Shown here: in pieces, positions 51,172 through 61,941 of the stretch
Numbering within the stretch: position 1 is the first letter of the stretch
Layout of the letters: each line of letters begins with the position of its first letter
Assembly: GCA_964019425.1 (NCBI GenBank)
Contig: OZ025850.1
Coordinates: 434,001-498,000 of the forward strand
Reading direction: 5' to 3'
Source: Flectonema sp. DT1601
Taxonomy: Eukaryota > Euglenozoa > Diplonemea > Diplonemida > Diplonemidae
Length of the DNA stretch: 64,000 nt
The notes under the pieces: generated by a model
Told to the model about the DNA's origin: nothing
The model's database searches: none
The model's input: only the letters and a program-made list of their open reading frames with translations
Position numbers and translations under genes: made by a program

Positions 51172-53571
51172 ATGGAGAAATCGTCCAATTGGTCGAAAAA
51201 GTTTTCAGCTTCTGCTGAATGGGAGCGCCTTATTAAGTTTTTTTCTTACCGTTCTCTCGCGAAGCAATCAGCTGGTCTTGGTCACCGATTGCGCGATCTA
51301 CGTACTACTCGCCCCGATCTCCTTAAGCGTTTTGAAGTGGAAGCCACAGATGAACTACTGAACTCTTTGAATAAATTACAAGTCCAAGGTCAGTGGAAGG
51401 AGTGGTCTAAATGTATGATAAACGATTTCACCTGGAATAAGGTACTTAGGGAGGGAAATCCTGCCTATATCTCATTTCAACTGAAAGCGGTTACAAACAC
51501 CCTCCCCTCACAAGATAATTTAAAGAGGTGGAACATCACCAACGTGGACCAAAATTGTGTATTGTGTGGCAAAGTGAATCCTACCCTCAGGCATGTCTTA
51601 ACAGGCTGTCCTGTCTCTTTAACACAAGGGAGGTTCACGTGGCGTCATGACAGCGTTCTAAAACGCATTGTTATCTTCTTGGAAGAGTTGATAATAAAAG
51701 CCAACAAAAGAAAAGAAAACCTCCCGCCTCCCTTTCAAACTTTTTTAAAAACAGGGGAAAATAAACCCCTAGAAAGAATTTCTAAAGAGACAGGCGAACT
51801 TTCACTAGCGAATGATTGGGTCATCCTCGACGATGTCGGTGATAACCGCCTAATTGTTCCTCTTGAAGTGTGCCATGTCTCGTCCTCTCTAAGACCAGAC
51901 ATTTTTATTTATTCTTTTTTTGCGAAAAGAGCACTGATTCTGGAGCTGACGTGTCCAAATGAAGATCGTTTCGAAACCTCTCATGTCTTAAAGGAAAAAA
52001 AATACCTAAAGCTAAGAGACTCGATCATCGCTAATGGCTTCGACTGTAACATTTTTACTATTGAAGTTGGCGTACGAGGAAACATCTGCATGGACCAGCT
52101 GAACATCTGGACACGTCACATCGGTTCACCTTTAGCACCAACAAAAGCTTTATTTTGTGAATGCACCAGAATCGCCAGACAGTGCTCATATGTTCTGTTC
52201 CAGACGAGGAACCTCCCCACGTGGCATTCAAGACCTCTAATGCGCAGCATTAAAGAAGAACCTGCCACTGCAAGTTTTATAAAAGATGGTAAAGAAATCT
52301 TCCCTGTAGAAGAAGTCAAAATCCACAAAGTAACAAAACTGAAAACGATCGAAAAGCTCACCATTGAAAGATCGTGGCTTGAGAAATGTTTTATCTGGCA
52401 AACTTGTTACGCATCGGCTCTTTCTATTCTACTTATTGCCAATGGTTCTTCCTCCCCGGCCCCTTCTTTTTTGTTAGATGAGGATGAGCTCACTGGACTC
52501 TCCTTGTCATTCTCTTCTATTTCTTCCATCTCTTTCCAGACTCCCCCACCTGAACTCACGTCAACGGGATCGCAAACACTCCCTACTGATTTTGCTATGG
52601 TGTTAAGATGTCAATCTGACATTGGTTCTCAAACCCCCTTGTACAAAGAAAAAAAAGGAAGATTAAGGCTGAAACTTTCCTTGAAATGCCAGATTTTAGA
52701 AAACGAATTAGAACAAATGAAAGAACGAATTTTTTATGTTCTATTTTTATTTTACTTTAATGCGATGTCAGCCTCCCTCGAGAAAGACAAGCAGTTACTA
52801 AATGGATTACCTGTTGAGATCAAAGCTACCAACCAGGATCCATCCTCACTTCCTCCTGCGCCCCCTGTTTTAATTATTGAAAAAGATAGAAAAGAATATG
52901 AACTTCTGGAAGGAGTAATTCAACGGTTAACAGTAGAACGCGATGAATCGAAGACTTCTCTTTCTGCACTAGTTCGTCAATATGACTTAGTGGAAGATTA
53001 CAGGAAACGTGAGCTCGCAAATCTGACTCAGAGAGCAGACCTATCGGAAATGGCGCTTTTCAATTACCATCAAAGGTTTGTTCTTCTGTCGAACGAATTG
53101 GAGACCAAATGTAATGAGGAAAGAGAAAGTAAAATAAGACTTTTCTATACTCAACAGGAGGTCGAGAGTTTGCGTGCCGCACGTCCCCACATGACCCACT
53201 TTAGTCAACAAGTTTCCCCCCGATCCCCTATTTTGTATGAATCTGTTGCTATGATGAAGATAGCAAAGAACTACCTCTCGCTCTTTACAACTACGAGTAG
53301 TCTTTTTACTCCACTTATTAAACCCCTTATCCCTACCCTTAATTATATCACCCCTCTTTGTCCTCTAGCCTCAATTCCTCCGACAATGCCGCAGAGTGAA
53401 GCTCTCGACCGCACGCCGACCAAGATTTTACGACAAGAGAGTCACGTTATCTCCGTTAAAGAGAATACACCTATTGCGAGACAACGGTCCGAGGGTAGGA
53501 TTGACTTACTCGAGAACTACTGTCGAGCAGTAGATGAGTCTCTTGTGCAATCCAGGTGTGGAGGCTGTTGA
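51172..53571 (+). CDS. LINE VII coding fragment: thumb, CCHC, nuclease, coiled coil
   Basis: Long open frame (799 codons) collinear with 8291-10660 of LINE V: CCHC knuckle, RPDIF...ELTCPNED nuclease, hydrophobic segment, coiled coil and PIARQ. Its first ATG is an internal Met codon adjacent to the MITE. LINE sequence stops near 53540; the last ten or so codons are from flanking DNA. Substitutions versus LINE V are sparse (for example ELTS for ELMS), so the copy is young, but the split makes it non-functional. Confidence 0.85.
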   Translation: MEKSSNWSKKFSASAEWERLIKFFSYRSLAKQSAGLGHRLRDLRTTRPDLLKRFEVEATDELLNSLNKLQVQGQWKEWSKCMINDFTWNKVLREGNPAYISFQLKAVTNTLPSQDNLKRWNITNVDQNCVLCGKVNPTLRHVLTGCPVSLTQGRFTWRHDSVLKRIVIFLEELIIKANKRKENLPPPFQTFLKTGENKPLERISKETGELSLANDWVILDDVGDNRLIVPLEVCHVSSSLRPDIFIYSFFAKRALILELTCPNEDRFETSHVLKEKKYLKLRDSIIANGFDCNIFTIEVGVRGNICMDQLNIWTRHIGSPLAPTKALFCECTRIARQCSYVLFQTRNLPTWHSRPLMRSIKEEPATASFIKDGKEIFPVEEVKIHKVTKLKTIEKLTIERSWLEKCFIWQTCYASALSILLIANGSSSPAPSFLLDEDELTGLSLSFSSISSISFQTPPPELTSTGSQTLPTDFAMVLRCQSDIGSQTPLYKEKKGRLRLKLSLKCQILENELEQMKERIFYVLFLFYFNAMSASLEKDKQLLNGLPVEIKATNQDPSSLPPAPPVLIIEKDRKEYELLEGVIQRLTVERDESKTSLSALVRQYDLVEDYRKRELANLTQRADLSEMALFNYHQRFVLLSNELETKCNEERESKIRLFYTQQEVESLRAARPHMTHFSQQVSPRSPILYESVAMMKIAKNYLSLFTTTSSLFTPLIKPLIPTLNYITPLCPLASIPPTMPQSEALDRTPTKILRQESHVISVKENTPIARQRSEGRIDLLENYCRAVDESLVQSRCGGC

Positions 53572-53839
53572 CACTACATGCTACAATGAACTGCGAAAGA
53601 GGTCGATTCTTGGTGCTGGTTCTAATTTTAGGTCACCCATCCACAGACAGCTAGCGGAGAATGCATTACTTCACTGCAAAGATACCTGGCCCTTCATCAG
53701 CCCAATCCGGTGCGTTAGATACCTCCTTGCAGGTCTTTCTATTGACGTAATCAAAGCCAGAAGTGAGGATCGTATTAATTATGCCTTCGCTGAGCAGTTG
53801 AAGAGGGTAGCAACCACACACAATTACAAAGATACTTGA
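53541..53839 (+). pseudogene. C-terminal fragment of a broken host gene
   Basis: A frame of about 98 codons (CNPGVEAVDTTCYNE to NYKDT) that starts at the LINE VII edge with no start of its own. It is rich in charged residues and cysteine/histidine without a clear motif; I do not recognise it. It does not join in frame to the ORF at 47636 when LINE VII is removed. It may be the last exon of a gene cut by the LINE. Confidence 0.4.
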
Positions 53840-54646
53840 AATTCCATTTAGGTAATTTGCTACCTTGTCCTAAAGCAGCGCCGATGATAAAGAAAACATA
53901 AAGTACCGAAATTACTTTGTGTGTATTTTATTCCACTCCTCTTACTTCGTGCATATTATTTATTCGGTGTGAGTGGTACTGTTATTAGTTTTATCGTTAT
54001 TATCGAACTTCTTCTGCAGTTCACAGCCACTCACCCACTTCCACTCTTCAATTCAAAATGTCAATATGTTAATTGATTTTGATTTCCCTGAAGTGTTAGA
54101 AGTTATCTGGAAGAAGAAATTTGACTGCGAAGATCCAACCAGGTGCCGGTGTCCCGTCAGGACCTGGCACTACCCCAGCGCGGTGAACCTATCTAAGATT
54201 AGGATAGGGTCACATGAATGTCCTTAGTATCTGTTCTGCCAGTTGTGCGTATTACTTTATATTCTTTATTCAGGTGCTGTACAGACATGGAAAGCAAATT
54301 ACCATGTGAAACTTCCTCTCGAGATGGTATATCGGGTGGGTTATACTTGGTGCTTACCTAAGCGAGGGAATAAGAACATTTTAAAACTAGAAGACACTCA
54401 ATAGCAGTTAATAAACACTTATTAATAATGTGTGAGCGAACACGCATATTTCTTTGTGAGATGATCAGCCTGCTTAATATATACACACATGATTGGGTTA
54501 GTGATCAGATGACTATGTAGTGATGTTTATAAGCTGCTGGGTAGCGTTCTGTCACTGAGTGGTTTGTTGTATGATCTGTTTACCATTTCGATTGAGTTCT
54601 ATTGTTTTAATTATATATTTATACTAACTCAGATATCATTAAGAAT
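53840..54646. other. Intergenic region upstream of the F-box-like gene
   Basis: About 800 bp of host DNA. A short frame (MLIDFDFPEV..., from about 54066 to 54227) ends before a possible acceptor (TTCTTTATTCAG at about 54274) and could be an exon, but nothing identifies it. The promoter of the 54647 gene should lie here. Confidence 0.35.
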
Positions 54647-56086
54647 ATGATAAGATCCCCTTCGGGATCTCTTGGGGTGATAGGTCACGAAGATGACGTT
54701 GAGAGAGTTGGTGGAATAATTCGTATGATACATAAACAAAGAGAAGTAATTACACAACAAACCCTAACAGAGGTGATAAGTCATCGACCGATGTTTTCTA
54801 ATGTTCATTTATTGATTAGAATACTTTCGTATATGGAGGGTGTTGAGATAGTACGATCAGTGTTTCCCGTCTGTAAGACATTATTATCTCTGCAGTTTAA
54901 CCCTGTATTGTGGAGACTTGCTTACAATAACGGCTCTCCTCTAAAATACGGAAACAAATTGAATGAATTATCAGACATATTGTTTGCGCAACTTGGTAAA
55001 ACAGGTTTCGGAATCCACGAGTTGGAGGAACGAGAAAGATTCGCTGACCTTTTTGTTGTACAGAATACTGTTGGATACTACCGATGTGTAACTTTTGCGG
55101 AGTCACCAAGAAACTGGGCTATTCTTGGAGTTACAAATTCAGTTGCTGCATTTGCATATGCCGTCGGAAGAGAAATAGCCCATCGGATAAATGGAGTGTT
55201 TGGATCGTTGTCGGAATGCTTTTCATTGCTCTGGAATAGGTTTTTCTCTGTTACTCCTCTTGTTTCGTGTATTGGTCATCGGGCAAAAGGTCGTCTTTGC
55301 CAAGATCCGGACTGCTCTGGAGGACACATTCGCGAAGAGCATTTAAAATGTTTGCTTCTCGGTGCGATTGTCTCCCTCGAACTCGGGCAACATTCCATTG
55401 AAGTTACAGTTGAGGGATGTTCTGCGAGTGTGTTGTGGTGTGAGCCTGTGCACCCAAATATTTCAGTAGAACCCGCATCGCCCAACGGGAAGCTTACTGC
55501 TCGTCAAAAATCACTTCAGCAGTTTACGATACGTGCAAATGTAATTTATTATACGAAGACTCTGAATTTCTTTGACACCCTCTTGGCAGAGAATGCAGCT
55601 GGTCCCTCAACGATGAAAAAACATTTAGAATCTCTGCTTTCAGGAGCATCTAATGGTCTGCGGCGAACACCAGCGGAGTTACGAAGGGTTCAATGCTGCT
55701 TCTGTAGAGAAGTAGTAAGTTCATATGATTTTGCAATTGGTCACGCAATGAATAGATGTGGAGGAAACCATGTACCAATACAATCGTCTCACGGATATGT
55801 TGAACCCAGAGGCATATTAAAGAAAGCATCAATGTTGCGAAGTGGATCCTTCGAATCGTCATTTCGAACACCGCAATTCCCGTCACCAAGTGAAAGCATT
55901 GGCACGTCGTCTCACATCTCAACACCAGTCACACCTGTGGTTAGTACCCCTCGAGGGTTTCGCCATGTTATCGACAGCGAGGCATCTGCTGCCGCTGTAA
56001 AGAAAGACTTCGAGCAGCAGCTAAAGGAAAGGAGGCAGCGTTTCTTTAACTCACCCAATGAAATAACTTGCGTGGCAGCCGAGTAA
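54647..56086 (+). CDS. F-box-like protein (479 residues)
   Basis: Single-exon frame with ATG at 54647. Residues about 50-90 (HLLIRILSYMEG...VCKTLLSL...LWRLAY) have the spacing of an F-box: leucine-rich start, V..VCK..., then W..L. This would bind a Skp1-type adaptor of an SCF ubiquitin ligase. The middle shows a Cys/His cluster (CIGHRAKGRLCQDPDC...H), and near residue 350 another (CCFC...H...C) that could bind zinc. The C-terminus is serine/proline-rich and basic (STPVTPVVSTPRG, KERRQRFF) and looks disordered. Codon use and lack of stops indicate a real host gene. The substrate is unknown; the F-box call rests on pattern only. Confidence 0.65.
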   Translation: MIRSPSGSLGVIGHEDDVERVGGIIRMIHKQREVITQQTLTEVISHRPMFSNVHLLIRILSYMEGVEIVRSVFPVCKTLLSLQFNPVLWRLAYNNGSPLKYGNKLNELSDILFAQLGKTGFGIHELEERERFADLFVVQNTVGYYRCVTFAESPRNWAILGVTNSVAAFAYAVGREIAHRINGVFGSLSECFSLLWNRFFSVTPLVSCIGHRAKGRLCQDPDCSGGHIREEHLKCLLLGAIVSLELGQHSIEVTVEGCSASVLWCEPVHPNISVEPASPNGKLTARQKSLQQFTIRANVIYYTKTLNFFDTLLAENAAGPSTMKKHLESLLSGASNGLRRTPAELRRVQCCFCREVVSSYDFAIGHAMNRCGGNHVPIQSSHGYVEPRGILKKASMLRSGSFESSFRTPQFPSPSESIGTSSHISTPVTPVVSTPRGFRHVIDSEASAAAVKKDFEQQLKERRQRFFNSPNEITCVAAE

Positions 56087-56631
56087 TGCACAGCTTCTTA
56101 ACTTCAACATCGGCTAGCTGCAAAGAGGAGGGCGATTCTTCAACTTGCCCCGCTGATGAGTACCTCGGTGTTGCATACGATGGTGTTGGTAAAAATTAGG
56201 TTCTGTTTGTAAAAATAATTTTCTGTTTGGAATAATACTTAAAGCAGATTAAAAGTACATGCGATGCATGTTTTGTGGTACTGCGGTGTTGTGAGGCTTG
56301 GCGATTCCTTAAACTGGGTGAACGCTGGCATCTTGTTTTGTAAGAACAAGAACTTCTTGTTCTTTTGTTGACTACGAAAGGCAATTAACTTTCGCATTGA
56401 ACCAGAATTGGTTATTATAAGTACACCAGTAAGTGGTAAAGAGGAATCGATGTAACGTTCCCCCAGATGAGATTTTAATTCAATTTTTTTTCTACCTATC
56501 AGAATATTTCCTTCTTGTCCTTTGCAAAACTTTTTTTGAATACTGTGAATAGAGATATAGGTATTCCCTGACAGGAAAAGAGTTTCAAAATATTAAAAAA
56601 ATAAAAAAATAAAATAAAATAAAACACACGT
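56087..56631. other. Non-coding region downstream of the F-box-like gene
   Basis: Contains the 3' UTR and AT-rich DNA including AAATAAAATAAAATAAAA at 56608. No supported gene. Confidence 0.5.
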
Positions 56632-56880
56632 GTGGGAATATCTTCCACCTTTAAGGAAATTATAACGACTGCGTTACCTTTTTTACCTTTGCGGATTTAC
56701 CTAGTGGCAATTTTTGGTCAGGAAAAAATACTTGATATCTTGAATGCTGACCCTTTTCCAGGTTCTTATAGATGCCTCCCTATGGAACTTGTGATCGTGC
56801 CTTATGGAATACGTTTAAGAGATTCAATAAGGTCGGGCGTAGAAAAATCGTCACAGCTGTTGGTAACATCTGTTGAGTAA
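56632..56880 (+). other. Open frame of uncertain status (82 codons)
   Basis: Opens with GTG, has no early ATG, and encodes hydrophobic sequence (PFLPLRIYLVAIFG) followed by LPMELVIVPYG. It might be an exon of an undetected gene, but no clear splice sites flank it and no family is recognised. Confidence 0.25.
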
Positions 56881-57056
56881 AACTTTGTCATTTCAATCTC
56901 CTCTTTAGTTTGGTTGTATGTAGTTTAGTTTCATTGTAGGTTCTGTTTTTATTATATTTTTCTGTGACAAACAATTTACTTTTCCCCTCCTTTTTTTTTT
57001 TTTCCCTTCTGTTTTGTTGTTTTGTGACACACCTCTCTCTGTTGATTTTCGATGTC

Positions 57057-57090
<34 letters not shown>

Positions 57091-59239
57091 ATTTGGACCG
57101 CCCTTCGAGAATTTTTTTTTTTTGTATGCTTCACGATTTTCCTTTTCTCTGCTTGCTTTACTGCAGCAATACTACGTGGACTAGATGTTGGTAAGTACCT
57201 TCGAGCAAATGTGATGTGATATTTCTTTTTTTTCTTTTTTAAACGAGTTGAATGCTTTCCAAAAGACATCAAACCCGAACAGTGATGTCGCTTCCTCTCG
57301 AAGTACTTTCTTGCGTTCTTTGAGTTTCTGATTTCCTCTTCATTGCCTTGGCAGTATTGGATTTTCTGTGCCACTGTGAGTCACTCCTAAGGTTTTCTTA
57401 CTGTACAGCAGCATACCATCTGATGACTTAGCTAACTATAAACATATTGTCACTGTTTTACAGTGTTAAAGGGAACAGCAGGGTAATATGGTTTTTTCTC
57501 TTTCTCTTTTTTCTTTTTTTTTTAAAAATATCTTTTGACTTACATTCACTGTTTTATAACAAAGTTACGTTCTAACCGTTTCCTTGTAAAGCTGACCGGG
57601 AATAGATAAAGTTGGGATGGCAGCCCTTATAAGAGGTTGTTTACCAATTTGTTAATTAGGTTAAATAGGGGGAAAAAAAAAAAAACATTCCTGCTGTTCA
57701 TCTGTTGCTGTGAGTAACCTTCCTGCTGTGCTCATAAATTATTATGGATTAAGTTGAGTAGCTGAGTTAAATCATATTCTAACTTAACATAACTTTTTTT
57801 TTTTTTTTTTTTTTGATTGATAACTATTTATACTAAGCTTTACTCATATTCTAACTTAACAAAACAGCGAATATACTTCTTTTTTTCGCAGTAGTTGATT
57901 TCTAAGGGATTATTGCTACTTTGAATCTGTTCATTTCCTTTTTTCCCTCCTAACTTAACAATAAAAAAAAAAAAAAAAGCAACTTTAAAAGAGGATGAGT
58001 TAACTAGTCTTTATGATTGAAATTATCGTTTGTGCTTTTATTCACTTCAACCCCCTCCAAACGATTTTTCCTCCTTTTCTTTCCTTTCCTCCCTTACTGG
58101 AAGCTTTTGTTAGAGCCCAGTCTTTTAGTATTTTTTTTTGTTGCATGTGTAATGTTGATTATTTACTTTGAGAGACAGGTAGGGGACTTTACGTTGTCAG
58201 GCACGTCCTAATTCATTGTTGCTTTTTCATCTTTTTTTTTAAAATTTTTATTTTGACAGTTTTTTTTTGTGGGTCCCTTTTTTTTTTTTTTTTTCTATGT
58301 TTTCGTATGTTGCAGCTAAAGTTAACAGAAAAAAAAAAAAAAAAAAAACAACTTGTTTTTTTTTTATTATTTATCTCATTTTCCTTGTTGAATTGTTCAG
58401 TTCCTTTTGTAGGGAAGGATTTCGGTTTTAAGTTTAGAGATTCCATTATTGATTACTATTTTCTTCTCTTTTTTCTGTTCGTTTTTTTTATTCGGCTTTG
58501 ACTGATTAAGAGAGTGCTATTGCACATCAAAAATATTGAAGTTCTGTGGGAAGGGAACGATCCTATCTTTATTTTTTTTTTTTTTTTTCAAGTCAATTTT
58601 TTCAAGTCAATTGTTGTTCCTCTTGTTCCCATTTTTTTTGATTCTCTCAGTGTAATAGAAAAAAAAAAAAAAAAAAGTTAGTTTTTTTTTCGATTCAGAT
58701 TTTTTTTTTTTTTTTTTTGCTTGCTCAACCACTGCCTCCTCATGACGAAGGTCATAAATTAATTGAGGGGTGGTTTAGGTGAGCTTTAATTAAGTTAAAA
58801 AAAAAGAATGATTTTCTCGTGAGAAATATTTTCCTTTTTTTCTTTTTTGCAGTTATGGATAACAGTGAGTTAGGGGAGTTTAATTACATCGCGGATTCAA
58901 AAAAGTGATTCGATTTGGATTTTAGTGATAGATTTTGCTGCCCCTGTGCATGATGGGATTTTTCAGACCCATTTTATCAAATTTATTCTTCTTTTGTGAC
59001 ATACATATACGATACCAAGGCGATCGAGCCAAATGAATACTGTGGAAAAAAAAAAAAAAAAAAAGTGGTTTTCCTTGTTTTGCTGTTTTTATTTGTTGTT
59101 TTAGTATCGTTTTTCAATGCCAGGCGGAATTTCAAAAAAAAAAAAAAAAAAAGGAATAAGAAGAAGAAATGTTATTTAATTGACGTCTCAGCTTCAAGTT
59201 CCTTTTGTATTTATTATTAGTTACATTAATTATTTACAG
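56881..59239 (+). other. T/A-run-rich region with possible small exons
   Basis: No long frame. Several strings look like splice sites: acceptor CTTTACTGCAG at 57156-57166, then 24 nt, then donor GTAAGT at 57191; acceptor TTTTTTGCAG before ATGGATAACA with donor GTGAGT at about 58865; and acceptor TTATTTACAG at 59230-59239 just before the coiled-coil gene. These could be 5' UTR exons of the downstream gene or a separate gene of tiny exons. Joining ATGGATAACA to 59240 gives the wrong frame for the next gene. Confidence 0.35.
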
Positions 59240-59293
59240 GTACTTACACCGAAAAAAAAAAAAGCCGAATCGGCTTCGGGAGTGACAAACAAA

Positions 59294-61657
59294 ATGGATG
59301 AATTCACAAGTAAAATAGTATCTCCAAAAGTTAATCGTTCATCAAGCCACTCAATAGCGAGTCCTGCGGCAGTTGCGCAAGAGTGGATGGGAGAACACAT
59401 GTTAAAAAAACACAGTGAAAAGGATGCGGAGGCTAGACTAAACAGGCAAGTGGCAGAGAAATTAGCTGAAGAACTTAAAGTTAAATGTGACATATCTACC
59501 CAACTCCAAAGCAGAATAATAGAACTAGAATTACTACTATCGAGGAATGCTGAAGCTGTGGCAGGTGTTGACGAGATTAGATGCAGTAGAGATTTATTGA
59601 GTCAAAACTTGCAATCTGCCGCTATAGAAATTGATACGTTAAGGAGAACTCTATCTGATCAAAGTAACTATGAAGATTTAAAGCAAAAAATATGTGAAAA
59701 AGAAGATGAATTAAAAAAGCAAAACGATGCATACCAACATCTGTTAGGCGTATCACAGAAAGTAGCTAATCAAAATCACATCCTAAACACTGAAGCGGAA
59801 CGTTTGGGATCCATGGTCCCGGATCTCCAACACGAGTGCGAGGCTCTTAAAGAACACGCAGTAACTAACATGGGTCTTCGCGCAGAGACACAACGACTTA
59901 ACAGTTTGGCTGAAATGGTTCCGCGACTTGCGACCGAATTGGAAACATTACGAGTTCAGTCCTCAAAAGTTGAACCTTTACAAAACGAACGCGACTTACT
60001 AATCCAAGCCTGCGAGCAAATGGCAGACGATATCCCAACTCTTAATAAAAAAATTCAGCATCTGGCAACCGAGAATGCGCAAATACCTGAATTACTACAA
60101 CAAATTGAGATCTTAACTGAGCAGTCAACGAGAAACAAAATGATGGAATTTGAGATTGACCGTCTTCATGGTATTGTGAAGGACGCATCGACAGTGAAAC
60201 AAGATTACGATCGACTTCAAAAAATGAACCAACAAATACCGTTATTGCAAGGTGAACTTGCAACTGCTAATATCCGTTCAAGTCAGTTCTCTGATGTTGA
60301 GAAGTCGAGGGATCATTTGGCGGCGTTGCTTGAGGAACGTGAAAAGAAAATTGAGAGGATTGAAAACAACTCTCGTATGCAGTTGGAGATCAATTCATCA
60401 AAACTGAACGAACAGAATATAAAAATTCAACTTCTTGAAAAAGAAATTAGCGACAGACAAGTACTGACAGCTGAACAAATGAAAACAATCACCAACCCAC
60501 TAACTGATGAATCAGATTCCTTGAAACGACGCCTTCACGATATCGAACAGTTGTTAAACGCTGAGAGAAGTCGTCACAAGTCTGACATCAATACCCTAAC
60601 AGCAACTTCAGAAATTGAAAAAGCAGCCATTCGCAAGCAGCTTCTCGAACAACAAGCCTACCATCAACAAGAAAAAGAAGTTCTAGACACTGCAATGGCT
60701 CGTCGTAGTGAACATAACAAACAGGAAGTCTTTATTTTACAGGAATTGGTTTCGAAGAATAAACAAATTGCAGCGGAGAAGCAACTCGATAACGATTCCC
60801 TCACTTCTAAGAAAGATCAACAAATGACTTCATTACTCAATAAAGTTGAAAGAATGGAAAAGGAGAATGATCAGCTGAGTACCCGTCTTCAACTAACCAT
60901 CACAGGAATGACTACTATGCAACAAGGGAGTACTGACAAGGAAAGATCACTCGAAATAGAAGCTGAAAAGTTACGTCAACTTAATGGAGAGAAAGACTCT
61001 CAAATTGAAAGTTTACAAATTGCGTTGAATAATGCGCTCGCCTCAGCAGCAATGGTGACACCAGTTCATAGGAGTTGTACACCTGCTGTTGAGATAGCGA
61101 CAGTTGCCGTACCAATCCCTAGAAGTCCTTCTTATTCATCAACTGCTAAACCTGTTGAGATTGATATTATAAAACCAGTTGCTAAAAGACCTGCTTCGAG
61201 TAGGTCTGCGTCTCTCTCTCCACCTCCACCTGATGAGGTGACTCAGAGTGTTAGTGACCAGCTTATATTAAGTCAGAGTGGACAAAGTAGAAATCATTCA
61301 CCTCCTCCTCCTCCACCACCTCCACCTCCACCACCAGCTGCACCACAGCAAAGGGATCCAGTCCTGGCTGTTAGTTCAGTAATTGCACCTCCAGCTGTTA
61401 GTGGTTCTTCAGTAGTATCAAATCCTGTGATTCAGATAGATCACCCTAGTATAGCCCCTCCTCGTTATAGTGTTTCCGCACTCGCTCCTACTCCTGCTGA
61501 AGTTTGTGTACTACGTAAACACATGACTACCGAATATCAAAACATTGAATTAGCAGCAAGAGAAGCTGACACACTCGGATTCCATTCACTTCACTATTGG
61601 TCTGAAGATGATTGCAGAAGGACTCGAATTTGGATGGCTCAGCCTCCGCATTTTTAA
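59294..61657 (+). CDS. Long coiled-coil protein with polyproline segment (787 residues)
   Basis: ATG at 59294 (MDEFTSKIVSPK) is preferred over 59180 because a likely acceptor (TTATTTACAG) ends at 59239; the earlier start lies upstream of it. Residues about 45-600 are almost continuous coiled coil (repeated E/K/L/Q heptads, few prolines). Next comes a Ser/Pro-rich stretch with a proline run from PPPPPP (about 61300-61340), a possible EVH1/SH3/profilin-binding site. The end is a compact conserved-looking tail (RKHMTTEYQNIELAAREADTLGF...W). This architecture suits a structural or cytoskeletal/centrosomal protein; no family is identified. It is a different protein from the LINE coiled-coil domain. 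Confidence 0.8.
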   Translation: MDEFTSKIVSPKVNRSSSHSIASPAAVAQEWMGEHMLKKHSEKDAEARLNRQVAEKLAEELKVKCDISTQLQSRIIELELLLSRNAEAVAGVDEIRCSRDLLSQNLQSAAIEIDTLRRTLSDQSNYEDLKQKICEKEDELKKQNDAYQHLLGVSQKVANQNHILNTEAERLGSMVPDLQHECEALKEHAVTNMGLRAETQRLNSLAEMVPRLATELETLRVQSSKVEPLQNERDLLIQACEQMADDIPTLNKKIQHLATENAQIPELLQQIEILTEQSTRNKMMEFEIDRLHGIVKDASTVKQDYDRLQKMNQQIPLLQGELATANIRSSQFSDVEKSRDHLAALLEEREKKIERIENNSRMQLEINSSKLNEQNIKIQLLEKEISDRQVLTAEQMKTITNPLTDESDSLKRRLHDIEQLLNAERSRHKSDINTLTATSEIEKAAIRKQLLEQQAYHQQEKEVLDTAMARRSEHNKQEVFILQELVSKNKQIAAEKQLDNDSLTSKKDQQMTSLLNKVERMEKENDQLSTRLQLTITGMTTMQQGSTDKERSLEIEAEKLRQLNGEKDSQIESLQIALNNALASAAMVTPVHRSCTPAVEIATVAVPIPRSPSYSSTAKPVEIDIIKPVAKRPASSRSASLSPPPPDEVTQSVSDQLILSQSGQSRNHSPPPPPPPPPPPPAAPQQRDPVLAVSSVIAPPAVSGSSVVSNPVIQIDHPSIAPPRYSVSALAPTPAEVCVLRKHMTTEYQNIELAAREADTLGFHSLHYWSEDDCRRTRIWMAQPPHF

Positions 61658-61941
61658 AAGTTTCTCGACGGCGTTTTTCATAATAAACAATAATGTGTAT
61701 TAGTAGAAAAGATTTTTATTATATTCTTAATTAGTAGCCGTATCATCTAAGTGGTGTGACAGACCCTTCCGCTTATAGCTGACGTTTGATGGCGGCGTTT
61801 CCTGTTGTATTGTAACTTTCCCATCCAATCTCCCCATCCTTTTCTGTATTAGTAAGTTAGTGGAGGAAAAAAAAAAACAACTATTTTTTTTTTTTTTAAA
61901 TAATACTTTGACACACACTCAGTAGAAGTCGTCTTAAAAAG
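61658..61941. other. Intergenic region before the kinase gene
   Basis: 284 bp containing the end of the coiled-coil gene and the start region of the kinase. No gene is seen. Confidence 0.5.

Larger units (their letters stand above)
47981..53540 (+). mobile_element. LINE VII, truncated at both ends, with three insertions
   Basis: Homology to LINE V starts at TTTACCCCGCAAAC (equivalent to about 6477) and stops inside the coiled-coil region at GTAGATGAGTCTCT. The 3' block, satellite and module are missing, so the 3' side was lost after insertion. Two internal deletions occur near 48845 (about 160 bp) and 48870 (about 47 bp) relative to LINE V. It is interrupted by LINE 3' ends at 48303-48792 and 49587-50407 and a MITE at 50869-51170, each of which separates contiguous LINE sequence. 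Confidence 0.85.

Noticed and set aside
1-53540. Retrovirus, LTR element or other virus-like element
   Set aside because: No long terminal repeats, gag, protease, integrase or capsid-type frames; the reverse transcriptase is clearly of LINE type with a restriction-like nuclease.
47636-53839. One host gene split by LINE VII (ORF 47636 joined to ORF 53541)
   Set aside because: The first ORF stops before the LINE edge and the frames do not join.
59180-59293. Earlier start (59180) for the coiled-coil gene
   Set aside because: The interval contains a likely splice acceptor and T-rich intron-like sequence; ATG 59294 fits better.
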